Assembly: GCA_003868215.1 (NCBI GenBank)
Contig: QWDQ01000005.1
Location: 665,321-729,320, forward strand
Source: Pseudophaeomoniella oleicola
Taxonomy: Eukaryota > Ascomycota > Eurotiomycetes > Phaeomoniellales > Phaeomoniellaceae
Length of the DNA stretch: 64,000 bases
Reading direction: 5' to 3'
The notes beneath the pieces were generated by a model. The model was not told the origin of the DNA. It made no database searches and saw nothing but the letters and a program-made list of their open reading frames with translations. The position numbers and the translations under genes were made by a program. Below, piece by piece: positions 33,569-43,144 of the stretch (the stretch's first letter is position 1; the number at the start of each line of letters is the position of its first letter).

Positions 33569-34924
33569 CTTGACTACTGGCAATCTTTTACAGAGGCTGT
33601 TGGTTGATTACAGGGATGATCTCTCTCGTTGATACATGCACAGGATAAGAGGGAGAAGAGAGGATGTGAATGAGAGGAGTCTTTTTCACAATATATCTAG
33701 AGAGAAGAGAGGAGAGGACAGTTGGGCCGTTCCAAGTTGATTAAGAACGAATGGGACTAGAACGTGTGTTCAGTTACTGTAAGAGGGGAAGACGAGAAAG
33801 CTTTGGCCTTGGTTTTGTAGTACTACGATACGTAGAGCAAAGAGATGAGACATCAATGACGCTGATCTTCTGATGCTAAATCTAAGGTTTACCTAAAATG
33901 GGGAGCTCGTGGACGCTGGACCACCCAACGAGAGCCCAGCATTGAACGTGGAGTCGCGCCAGTTACGCACCGTGCTCGCTTTGATCGCGGACGCTGGTAA
34001 AGTGAAAGAGGAACAGGTTCCCTAGTGGGCGCTCCCGTAATGCTTGACCGCCAGATCAGCGGTCCACGTCTCGCACGTCAGGGACAGCGAGACAGGCACA
34101 GGCGAGACAGGCACAGGCACCATCTCCAGTTAAAGGCGCAGTCAAGAAAAAAGCTTGACTGTTGGACCCCAGAAGATCTTCCGAGTTTACCGGGCAACAG
34201 CACTGTACTACGTAGTACCCTACTGCATACTTTTCTCTCGATATGAAAGAGAACTAATTGCCTGAGCAGAAAGACTACCTGAGGTAGCCTCCTAATTCAT
34301 GGTTGAAACGATGCATCAAATCAGGGAAGAATGATGAAGGGCATTGGCGTAACCGTATGGTAACTCTTCTTTGCTGACATGTCCCTCACGATGAAGCAGC
34401 ATGAGTTCTGGGGTTGGTCAGTGTGATTGTGGAAGGTTTGACTGCAACAATATCCCTGTAGCGCGAGCCAGTCATCTAGATCGATCCTCTTTCTGTTCCC
34501 TGATTCCCTGATTCCCTGCTTTAGCGAAGATTAATTAGTGCAGGAGGGGGGAGGTCGAGAGGTGTCAGCAGGAATTCAGTCTGGTGGTCCTGTCCTTAAA
34601 TACAGTAATAACAATGTTAGAGGCCCTAAGATGCACCGATCACTGCCCGGATGACCGAAGGAAGCCCGGTACGAACTTCCTGGGTAACGAACGTTGCGGC
34701 CGCAGCCTTGGCACCCCGAAGTTTTCCAGTTCGGGTTCGGGTTCTGGTTCTGGGACCCTTGCGGCGATAAGAATATTTCGCAAGAATTATCAGTGTAAAC
34801 AAATTGAGGATCATAAATTAATTACCTATCCACAAAACAACTGCCCTAACACAACGCATACCCTTTGGGAGTCTTCGGCTCGGCGACACGTGCTCTATCA
34901 GATGTATGCATCAACCGAATTCCA
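33569..34924. promoter_or_regulatory. Divergent promoter region, glutamate decarboxylase / TMA23-like
   Basis: About 1.36 kb. A TATATA-like stretch lies near 33692-33700, about 125 bases upstream of the decarboxylase start. There are several short tandem repeats: a 15-base duplication at 34087-34116, a CTGATTCC duplication near 34500-34517, and TTCGGG/TTCTGG units near 34730-34755. No gene was recognised. Confidence 0.5.
34087..34116. repeat. 15-base perfect tandem duplication
   Basis: The unit GCGAGACAGGCACAG occurs twice in direct tandem, followed by a partial GCAC. It sits about 500 bases upstream of the glutamate decarboxylase start, in the shared promoter region. Confidence 0.85.
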
Positions 34925-36211
34925 ATGAACGCCGAAGCCCATCTGATTTCCCTTGGCTGGGCTGGTCCCGGCCATGCCCTCAACTCACATCTCAAATCCC
35001 ACAAAGGCCGCGGTGGTCTTGGTCTCACCAAACCGATTCTTGTATCACAAAAGAAGAATTTCCACGGCATTGGCAAGAAAGCCCATGAACCACCGAGTGG
35101 CAATGAATGGTGGCTCAAAGGCTTCGAGAAAGCGCTGCAAGGGGTGGGAAAAGATGGCACCAAGAGCGAGTCCGCAAGTGTTGTGACAAGTGGGACGATA
35201 ACACCGACCACGGCAAGTGGCTATAGTGGGAAGCATGCAGGGCTCTACACCAACTTTGTAAAGGGCGAGCAGATGAGAGGGACTGTTGATGACTGGGAGA
35301 AAAAGCAGCTGGCGGCTGCAGAAGACTTATCCATGTCCGAACAGAACGAACAAGTCACCTCCAAGAATAAAAAGAGCAGCAAGAAAAGGAAGAGCGAAGC
35401 TATGCAGGAAGATGAGATGACACCCATTGACTCTACCATCCACACGAAGAAATCGAAGAAGAACAAAGATGCTGGCACCGAGTTTACCGAAGTTACCGAG
35501 TTTCTCGAGATCCGAGACAAGGACAAGAATGCTCGCAGACGTCGCGAAAAGCAGCCTCTAACAACGGAACTCCAACAAATCAGTACATTCCTGGAAGAAC
35601 GAGACCACGGAGACCCGGCGCTCAAAAAGCGCAAGAAGAAAAAGAAGATCGAGGAGGAACAGAACGGAAACACAAAGTCCTCCAACAATATAGGAGAGGA
35701 AGCATCTCCATCCGACGAAGCCGCTCGTCAAGAGCGCCGAAGATTAAGAAAAGAAGAAAAGCGAAGGAAAAGAAAAGAGTCCGAGTCATCCATCCTAGCA
35801 TCTGCATCTGCATCGGCGCAACAGCAACAGCAACAACGGCAAGAACCGCCATCCCATCCCCAACAACAATGGTCCAACCTCCTCACCGTCATGAACATCA
35901 ACAACAACAACAACGACAACACCGCTCCCAACACCTCTATATCACCAAGCGACTCTGCTCCTCCTGGTTTGACAGCCGACGACGACGTATCTCCAGAAAC
36001 ATTGAAATCGACCACGAAAGACACATCAAAAGAAGAAAGAAGACGTCACCGAGCGCTCCGTAGACTCGAGAAGGAAGAGAAGAGGAAATTGAAGGAGTTG
36101 TTGAGGGAGGGTAAGGGGACGGATGTGGATGTGGATGTGGAAGTGGAAGTGGAAGGTGATCCTAGAGTCGAGACTTTTCTGGCTTGGGATCGGGCGGTGA
36201 GGAGGAGGTAG
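34925..36211 (+). CDS. TMA23: G-patch protein, TMA23/PXR1-like
   Basis: The single-exon gene encodes 428 residues. The N-terminal G-patch (about residues 1-60: AHLISLGWAGPGHALNS, then GRGGLGLTKPILVSQKKN and FHGIGKK) and the following WWLKGFEKAL segment fit the fungal Tma23 group, nucleolar proteins linked to ribosome assembly. The remaining two thirds is low-complexity: Lys-rich, Glu-rich and Gln-rich runs with many KKRKKKKK-type nuclear or nucleolar localisation signals. A VDVDVDVEVEVEG repeat near the C terminus is encoded by GTGGAT/GTGGAA hexamers. G-patch proteins usually activate DEAH helicases (Prp43-type); that role is inferred. The ATG at 34925 is chosen because it starts the conserved MNAEAH; an in-frame non-ATG extension to 34865 is not needed. 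Confidence 0.8.
   Translation: MNAEAHLISLGWAGPGHALNSHLKSHKGRGGLGLTKPILVSQKKNFHGIGKKAHEPPSGNEWWLKGFEKALQGVGKDGTKSESASVVTSGTITPTTASGYSGKHAGLYTNFVKGEQMRGTVDDWEKKQLAAAEDLSMSEQNEQVTSKNKKSSKKRKSEAMQEDEMTPIDSTIHTKKSKKNKDAGTEFTEVTEFLEIRDKDKNARRRREKQPLTTELQQISTFLEERDHGDPALKKRKKKKKIEEEQNGNTKSSNNIGEEASPSDEAARQERRRLRKEEKRRKRKESESSILASASASAQQQQQQRQEPPSHPQQQWSNLLTVMNINNNNNDNTAPNTSISPSDSAPPGLTADDDVSPETLKSTTKDTSKEERRRHRALRRLEKEEKRKLKELLREGKGTDVDVDVEVEVEGDPRVETFLAWDRAVRRR
36121..36155 (+). repeat. GTGGAT/GTGGAA hexamer repeat inside coding region
   Basis: Six in-frame hexamers encode alternating Val-Asp and Val-Glu near the C terminus of the TMA23-like protein. The repeat is length-variable in principle without changing frame. 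Confidence 0.85.
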
Positions 36212-36415
36212 GTAATGGGATGATGGGATGGTCGTGGATTTGATATTTTGCTTGAAGAGTGATTTGTGTATAGACTACTTATCAGAATATTAGAATTGCT
36301 TCGAGATCAAATCAATTTAACCGAAAATCCCCAATCTGTAGACTGTCCTGCTACTATCACAATATAACATCCACCTATGATACCATCCATCTCCCTCTAT
36401 TCTTACTTTACCACC

Positions 36416-37894
36416 TTACCTCCCCTTCAAAATCCACGCCCTTTTCTCCCAAAACTCGTCTCGAATCAGATCACCATGTTCAATCACGACCTCTGCTTTC
36501 GATCTCAATTTCTTCTGTTTTTGGGCTTGGGTTTTGCTGATAAGCGGAGTGGCAGGGAGGGCTGTTGATGATGTTTCGGAGTCTGGATCTGGGGTTGGGT
36601 CGTCGGGGGTTGATGAGGAGGGTTGGTGGTGGTGGTGGTCGCTGAGGTGGGTGTACTGGAAATAGAAATGGGGGGGTTAGGTTTCCGGTTTGCTGAATGG
36701 GTACTTGGGCGGGAGGAGGTAGCAAAGGGGGAGGAGAAGAGAGGAGGAAGGTGCAAGTGGAGAGGAAGGGTAGCTAGAAGAAGTATGCTTACGTCTCGAA
36801 ATATAATGCTGCCCTTTCTGTACATTTCTGGTTCGTTGTTGTAGTTGATGCCGAAGCGGGAGAAGAGGATTTCGTTCTTGTCGCTGGAGACGGTGCCCTG
36901 TAGAGATCCGAAGACGTTTCCGGTAAGTAAAATAAGAACCATGATAGTGGCGGGGTAAAGTGCAAGAAGAGTAGACGAAAGTTGAACATACCTTCAGTTC
37001 TTCCTCGGCTTCTCTGGCAGAGAGCCCTCCTTTCTGGATGAGGGTCCAGAAAGTTGTGTTATAGAGGTTGTTGATATGGCCTAATACACCAAAGGTCAAT
37101 TCCAGATTCTCGAACTTCATGACTGAGAATCGATGGTTCTTACAGTCTACTTGTCGCCATGTCATATAATCCCTGAGATTTCCCACAGTTGGATAGCACA
37201 CTGCTCGGCCATCGAAGGTCGGCAGCCATGGTAAATTGAGGTGTTGGTCTGGTCTGAAAGACGGCCAGAGATGGAGATAGTACGCCGTAAACGTGCTGAC
37301 AACCGTCGTAACCAGCTTGCTACATTTTGAAGGTCAACACCACTCGACGTGCACGGAGGTGATCATTTGATAACGGTTCAGGCACCTTAAGCTGGATTGT
37401 CTCACCTAGCCCTTCGTTCAAACAGATTTGTGTCGCGGTGGAATACAAAACTATATTCGTCGCTGACACCATACGCTATGCATATCTCTGGGATTGTTTC
37501 CACAACAGCCTTTGCAGCTGCATTCATTAGATGAAGGGCGGCAGCATCGTTAGGCTTCGCAAAGTTGTAGTGGTTCGTAAGCCTTTCAGAGGGCAAATCA
37601 GCACTGTTCCGCAGATTACATTGGAAGAGCACATGAACATAACCCCTCAGTCCGCCGTTGGACGGATCATGCAGAAGAGGAATCATGAACATCGAAAAAC
37701 AGAGAAAAGAGCCCAAAGACGCAATTGAAGCGTGACATACTGATGAAACCCCCTGCCATCGATCCGTACTACGATCCATGTATTTGGCAGGAGAAACTCA
37801 TCCCTTTCGAAGTTTTTCACGTACTCGTATCTGTGACAAGTCGTCAGTACAAGATCATGTAAAGCAACTGTCGCACATACTTTGAATTGGCCAT
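36416..37894 (-). CDS. THG1: tRNA-His guanylyltransferase THG1
   Basis: A 296-residue enzyme that adds the essential G(-1) to the 5' end of tRNA-His by 3'-5' polymerisation. There are seven exons: 37894-37881 (14 nt), 37830-37741, 37582-37406, 37319-37144, 37080-36992, 36897-36793 and 36655-36416, the most intron-rich gene in the window. Motifs restored by splicing include the metal-binding RIDGRGFH and [12 protein letters not shown], then [35 protein letters not shown] and [19 protein letters not shown]. The last exon has a Ser/Thr/Pro/Asp insertion before a basic C terminus ([17 protein letters not shown]) typical of Thg1. Some intron ends (AAAG, GTAG acceptors) were chosen by frame and homology. 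It is convergent with the TMA23-like gene. Confidence 0.9.
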
Positions 37895-38269
37895 CCATGC
37901 AGAAGTCAGCTCCGAGTCACCAGACGAACAGGATACTTGGCTTGGTGGTTCGAAACTTGTGCTACCGAATTTCATGTAGAAAGAATTTATTTTCCGGAAG
38001 TAGAAAGAGGGGTCAAGGAGTCATCGAACAAACAATAAACACGAGACTACGAGTCAACAGAAATAAGCCACGACAGCCGATAAAAGAGATTATTCAATTT
38101 CTACTCTTGAGTAAACTTTGAGACAGGGATTTAGTCCAGTCTCGTTTGTTATTTAAATACAAAAGTCATCTGTCGCATGAATTCATCAAAAATCAAAGGT
38201 ACCGAGCAGAGAGATCTATCTGTAGCAATGTGACCATTCCAAGCGTACATGTGCCCCTATCATATCCTC
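37895..38269. other. Intergenic region HIS4 3' end / THG1 promoter
   Basis: About 375 bases between same-strand genes, AT-rich near 38080-38200. It should contain the HIS4 terminator and THG1 promoter. No other gene was seen. Confidence 0.4.
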
Positions 38270-40960
38270 TTACTTTTGTTGGTTCAGCCAATCTAGCCTG
38301 ATGCTCACTGCTCTTCTGTGGGCTTCTAGACCTTCCACTTTTGCAAGACGCATGACAGCGCTACCGACGTTTCTCAATCCTTCCTCCGACAAGTTGCTAC
38401 TCGTGATATGTTTCATAAAGCTTCCTAGATTGACACCAGAATACTGTTTCGCGTATCCATAGGTTGGCAGACTGTGATTGACACCAGCGGAGTAATCACC
38501 GACTGATTCAGGGGTCCATGCTCCAATAAAACAAGATCCTGCATTCTCGACTAGAGGTATGGCATCGGCGGCATTTGCAATCTGAAGAATCAAATGTTCT
38601 GGAGCATAATAGTTGGACCAATACATTGCGGTGGCGAGATCAGGGACCTTGATCGAAATGGAGTGCGCAATCGCTCCACGGACGATATCGACACGAGGAA
38701 GGGCATGAGCCTGTTGGTTAAGTTCATCCTCGATAGCACCCAATTCCCGGTCAGATAGATCAATAGCAAGGAGTACCACTTGGGAGTCCACACCGTGTTC
38801 AGCCTGCGAAAGAAGATCGGAGGCAACGAAAGCCGGGTTCGCAGTCTTATCTGCAACGACCAGGACTTCCGAAGGTCCAGCGGGCATATCAATGCTCACA
38901 GCAGCGGATGTATCGTTAGAGACGATCATCTTAGCCGCCGTAACAAACTGGTTGCCTGGTCCCAGAATCTTGTCGACCTTGGTAACGGATTCAGTGCCGT
39001 AAGCCATGGCTGCAACTGCTTGAGCTCCGCCAGCTAAAACGATACTTTCCGCACCAATCTTGTGAGCGATGTAGACAATTTCTGGAGTCACAGTTCCGTC
39101 TGAGCGTGGTGGAGATGCGAGGACTATCTTTTTACAGCCGGCTGCCATGGCAGGTACACCCAGCATGAGTGCGGTTGATGGAAGGACAGCCGTGCCACCA
39201 GGTACGTAGAGGCCCACTCTCTCGATCGGGCGAGAGAACCTTGAACATATAACACCAGGCATCGTTTCGACTCGGAGCTCATCGTCCTCTTTCTGGGCAG
39301 AGTGGAACTTTAGGATATTGTCATAAGATACATTGATTGAGTCAATGGTCTCTTGCGGTAGTTCCATCAATTCCGGCGCAAATGGAGCTCGGAGCACAGG
39401 GGAGGTTAAAGAAGTTGCCTTCTCAAACTTATGAGTATATTTGAGAACTGCTTTATCCCCATTCTCCCGGACGTCTTTGATAATCGGATTTACTAGGCCC
39501 ATGATCATGTCATTCGATTTCTGCGATGGTCGTTGTAGGGCGTCCTTCAGCATGTCATCAGCAAAAGCCTGATCCGTAGTATATGCCCTCATTTGAATAC
39601 GGCCGTTGATGGTTCCAGCATCATCTTCCTTAGCCTTGGGCACAGCAGCTGCCTCTTTGACAACTTCCTTCTCAGCAGAGCCTTTGAGAACAGACGTAGG
39701 GGTATCGTTGTTTGCACTCGTCTTCTCTATGTATTGAGGTTTAGCATCACCTTTCCTTCTCTTGACCTTCAAGCTCTTCAGATCGAGATTACTCTCTATC
39801 TCTGCTAGAGAGACACCAGCAGCGATACATCTAGTTAGAGCGAAATAGAACAGGTCTGCAGCTTCAGAGGCGATCTCCTCTTTTGTTGTAGCTTCACACA
39901 ATTCATCAGCTTCCTCTTTTATCTTGGCTTGTATCAATTTGTGGTCATTAAATAATCGGGCGGTATAGGATCCCTCGGGGGCATCCTGTCTCCGTGAGAC
40001 GAGAGTCTTCTCGAGTTTTGATAAGCCGAAAGCCTCACCCCAGCATGAAGTCGTTCCTTTGTGGCAGAATCCTCGACCCAACTGCTTCACTTTGAACAGC
40101 AGACAATCAGAGTCGCAGTCAAAGCTTATGCTTATGAGTTGCTGTGTATCACCGCTTGACTGGCCCTTATACCATAGGCCACGCTTACGACTTTGGTATA
40201 CTCCTGAGCCTGTTTTCAAAGCCTCTGCAATGCTTTCCTTACTGCTCCACACAAACCCTAAAGCGATACCTCTTTCATCGACGACTGTGGTAGCATAAAG
40301 ACCAGTTTTACGATCTGGAATTGCACCAGCCAGTAACAGCTGAGGGACATGGATCAGATTCTCGTCAGCCGACAACTCGAATGTCAAGCGGTAGGCTGGC
40401 ACGACAAGTGCATCCCCAGGATATTTGTGTAGCAGGTCAACACCATCAGCTTCGTTGGCGACAGAAACGAAGATAGTCTGATCCGCGCTGGGAGGGTAGT
40501 TGTCGAGGGTATTGAGAAGTTCATCCACGTATTCTTTACCAGGATCACCATCAATAGCCCATTCCGCTGATTTCCAAGCCGGATTTTCCTCGAGGAAGTT
40601 CTTCAGTTTGTTGATATCGGTCTTTGGGTTGACTGGCGAGATTGTGAGAATGAGCCGACTCGGTGCGATTGTCTGCTCCTGCGACAGAACTTTGAGTTGC
40701 TCAAATGTGACCAGGATCTTTGTCGCTCCAGCATTTAGTATCGACGACACTTGATCGAAAGCTTTGAGCTTCCTGACGTCAACGTATATAGCCAATTTTG
40801 AGAAATGGCTGCTTATGAAGGCCAAGGTTGTATCGGTCGACTCTGCGGATGTCGTGATAAGGCATCTTCCAAGGTATGCGACTTGTTCGAGACTGAGCCC
40901 TTTCGGAGACTCTGTCGAGTCCCGCGAAGGATCAATGGACACCAGTAACGGCGCAGACAT
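38270..40960 (-). CDS. HIS4: Trifunctional histidine biosynthesis protein (HIS4/his-3)
   Basis: A single-exon, 896-residue fusion enzyme doing steps 2, 3 and 10 of histidine synthesis. In order are an N-terminal region of about 225 residues typical of fungal HIS4; phosphoribosyl-AMP cyclohydrolase (CDSDCLLFKVKQLGRGFCHKG, zinc/metal His-Cys residues); phosphoribosyl-ATP pyrophosphohydrolase (KIKEEADELCEATTKEEIASEAADLFY on two adjoining segments); a low-complexity linker at about 410-450; and histidinol dehydrogenase (IERVGLYVPGGTAVLPSTAL, VLAGGAQAVAAMAYG, ILGPGNQFVTAAK, IDMPAGPSEVLV, SQAEHG). All three activities appear intact. A GCN4/CPC1-type TGAGTCA lies 45 bases upstream of the start. The length matches the fungal family. 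Confidence 0.96.
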   Translation of the reverse strand: MSAPLLVSIDPSRDSTESPKGLSLEQVAYLGRCLITTSAESTDTTLAFISSHFSKLAIYVDVRKLKAFDQVSSILNAGATKILVTFEQLKVLSQEQTIAPSRLILTISPVNPKTDINKLKNFLEENPAWKSAEWAIDGDPGKEYVDELLNTLDNYPPSADQTIFVSVANEADGVDLLHKYPGDALVVPAYRLTFELSADENLIHVPQLLLAGAIPDRKTGLYATTVVDERGIALGFVWSSKESIAEALKTGSGVYQSRKRGLWYKGQSSGDTQQLISISFDCDSDCLLFKVKQLGRGFCHKGTTSCWGEAFGLSKLEKTLVSRRQDAPEGSYTARLFNDHKLIQAKIKEEADELCEATTKEEIASEAADLFYFALTRCIAAGVSLAEIESNLDLKSLKVKRRKGDAKPQYIEKTSANNDTPTSVLKGSAEKEVVKEAAAVPKAKEDDAGTINGRIQMRAYTTDQAFADDMLKDALQRPSQKSNDMIMGLVNPIIKDVRENGDKAVLKYTHKFEKATSLTSPVLRAPFAPELMELPQETIDSINVSYDNILKFHSAQKEDDELRVETMPGVICSRFSRPIERVGLYVPGGTAVLPSTALMLGVPAMAAGCKKIVLASPPRSDGTVTPEIVYIAHKIGAESIVLAGGAQAVAAMAYGTESVTKVDKILGPGNQFVTAAKMIVSNDTSAAVSIDMPAGPSEVLVVADKTANPAFVASDLLSQAEHGVDSQVVLLAIDLSDRELGAIEDELNQQAHALPRVDIVRGAIAHSISIKVPDLATAMYWSNYYAPEHLILQIANAADAIPLVENAGSCFIGAWTPESVGDYSAGVNHSLPTYGYAKQYSGVNLGSFMKHITSSNLSEEGLRNVGSAVMRLAKVEGLEAHRRAVSIRLDWLNQQK

Positions 40961-41004
40961 GGTTCGGAGGTGGTCGGATGTGATGGTTGTGTTGTGAAGA
41001 TGAG

Positions 41005-41011
41005 TGAGTCA
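41005..41011 (-). promoter_or_regulatory. GCN4/CPC1-type TGAGTCA site upstream of HIS4
   Basis: An exact match to the TGA(C/G)TCA element bound by GCN4/CPC1-type bZIP activators in general amino-acid control, 45 bases before the HIS4 start codon. HIS4/his-3 genes are classic targets of this control. Position and target fit, but binding is inferred. Confidence 0.6.
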
Positions 41012-41343
41012 ATTGGGAAATTTTGCTGAGCCCCTCCGACATTGAACCGCAGCACCGGAACGACCCGCTGAAAACGTTATCAAGACCTTATCAACAGCAC
41101 GGACCTATCAAGGGTAATTTGATTATGATTCATTTTCCTAAGACGAGCTGCTACTACCACCAGGAAATCGCATGGACCTGCCTGAACTGTGAGATCGTCT
41201 ACTGCATTTAAGCAGAAGCCATAGAGTCCACGCTCATTCGCTCTGTCTAATACATAAAAAACTTGTAGTCCTCCTGCAGCAGCACCTTTGCGTTTGGGTA
41301 TCATTGAGAAGAAGTCAAAGAGCCACATTAGACGCCATTGAAA

Positions 41344-41384
41344 GTACCTTTCCCAGTACCCTTTCCAGTACCTTTCCCGGTACC
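41344..41384. repeat. 12-base imperfect tandem repeat after SWD1
   Basis: Three successive units close to GTACCTTTCCCA (GTACCTTTCCCA, GTACCCTTTCCA, GTACCTTTCCCG) plus a fourth partial GTACC, starting 46 bases past the SWD1 stop. Confidence 0.8.
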
Positions 41385-41429
41385 AATACCGTAATCATGA
41401 AGTCATTAGAATCCTCCGTCGTTCGCTCG

Positions 41430-43144
41430 TTAACGTCGTCGTCGATTACCAGCTCCTCTACCGACGGCAGATGGAGTTCCAGCATCCTCGTCATCGCTCT
41501 GATTCCAGCCTCGTCTCTCATTCGCATCACGACGTCGCATGGTTCCGACACCGACAGCGACGAGATCATCCTCATCTTCGCTGTTCTCAATGTCCATTAT
41601 GATTGGTAAGACGAAACTCTCTTCCTCTTCTCCCTTCAGCTTTTCAATTCTGATGACGTTCACCTTCTCGTCTTCCTGGTCCAAGCGTCTTTGATTGAGT
41701 TCTGCAGCCTCAGGAACATCAAATTCATCCTCTCTCTCGAGATACTCGACATTATTGTCCACCTCCTGGAAGTCTGGTGCCAACGCGGACCACTTCTGCT
41801 GTGGCTCGACTGACCAGATGAAGATGCTGCCTGTGTCGACGCTGCATGCCGCCAAGATAGGTTTTCCATTTGGGTGCCACTCAACCACTGCGAGCTCTTC
41901 ACGGTTCTCCAAGATCTTGACCAAACTACCCTTCTCACGCTCCCAAATGTAGATATCTTTGCGCATGTAAGTTGCCGCAGCCACATAGTCAGCATTGCTG
42001 GTCCCAGAGAAAGCAACATGGTTCCATCGCAATCTGTTCACCAAGTCTTGAAATTTGTGCTCCACATTGAAGGTAAGGGCGGTATTGTTGTTTGATTCAG
42101 ATGAATTTGGGGAGTTTCCAGATGGGCCAACGGTCTCTTCCGCAATGATACCTGACAAATCAGGCAGAGTCAGTGTGCGTATGACACGATCGGAACTGTT
42201 GACAAGGAGATCACGTCCATTTGTAGAGAGGCGCAAGCTGGAGATGAACCCAGTGGAAATCTTAGTGGATTGAATGAGGCTAGCCGACTGAGTCTCAATG
42301 ATGTTAAGAAATCCTTTCGAGGTTCCACTTAGGATATGATTCCCAAGCGCTGTGAATATGGCAACGGTGGTTGCTTGCTTTTGGCCTTTTCCAATGTCTT
42401 CCTCATCGCCTTGTTGCGAGGGCAGCTTGGTCTTTTTTGGTTCCAGTTCAGAGATATCGACGAGATGAGGCTCCGCTTCGTAAAGGGAGACGACGAAGAG
42501 AAAGCTAGATGCAACTGTCAGCGTATTTCATTGCCGACTGGGAGGAGCTACTCACTGGTTGTACGGATGCAGCTCAGCAATGTAGCAAGGGGCCGTAAAT
42601 ATGACGTGACGAATCTGAGAGCCATCTGCAAGATCCCATAGAATGCATCGCCAGTCTTGAGAAGCGCTGAGAAGATAGCGACCATTCCTAGACCAGCTGA
42701 GAGACGTGATTTGTGCGACGTGGCCGTGCATCTTCATTGCAACTCCCATAGTTTCCATGTCCCAGACTACGACCTTACCGTCGACCTATCCGAAGTCAGT
42801 CATTTGCGCTACCTCAAGGCAGAATATGCATACACGCCCAGAGGCAAGATAATCGCCTTTGCGATTGAAGCGCAGAGCTGTGGCATGGCCGCTTCCTGTG
42901 GACTTCAAGTCAGCGCGACTGCAAAAACAACTCGGTAGAGGTGCGCCAGCTTACGGAGCTCATTTGTTAGGCAGTCAGGATAGTCCTGCGCAAGTTGGAA
43001 GGGGTCGATGAGAGCAAGATTCATCTTTTTGGCTAGCTCTGACAATTTCTCCTTGCCTCCTACTTTCTTTGCAAGTTTGTTCAAATATTCTTCCCGGTCA
43101 TTGTGATGGAGTTTCTCCGCCTGTGAGCGGAATTCAGATGCCAT
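41430..43144 (-). CDS. SWD1: SWD1 (RBBP5-type) WD40 subunit of COMPASS
   Basis: A 518-residue core subunit of the Set1/COMPASS histone H3K4 methyltransferase, nuclear. Exons are 43144-42955, 42895-42834, 42785-42556 and 42504-41430, with introns of 48-59 nt. The first intron needs the more distant CACAG acceptor, which restores LRSGHATALRFNRKGDYLA. Blocks such as MNLALIDPFQLAQDYP, VDGKVVVWDME, HVAQITSLSWSRNGRYLLSA, QDWRCILWDL and APCYIAELHPYN are characteristic of Swd1/RBBP5 rather than general WD40 proteins. Repeats continue to about residue 370; the C-terminal 150 residues are acidic with an Arg-rich end. The first 40 residues, before MNLALIDPF, form a charged helix that is extra compared with the core family. 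It is divergent from RPB1. Confidence 0.9.

Larger units (their letters stand above)
40961..41429. other. Intergenic region SWD1 3' end / HIS4 promoter
   Basis: About 470 bases between same-strand genes. It contains the CPC1-type site (41005-41011) and a 12-base tandem repeat (41344-41384) in the presumed SWD1 3' UTR. Confidence 0.5.
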
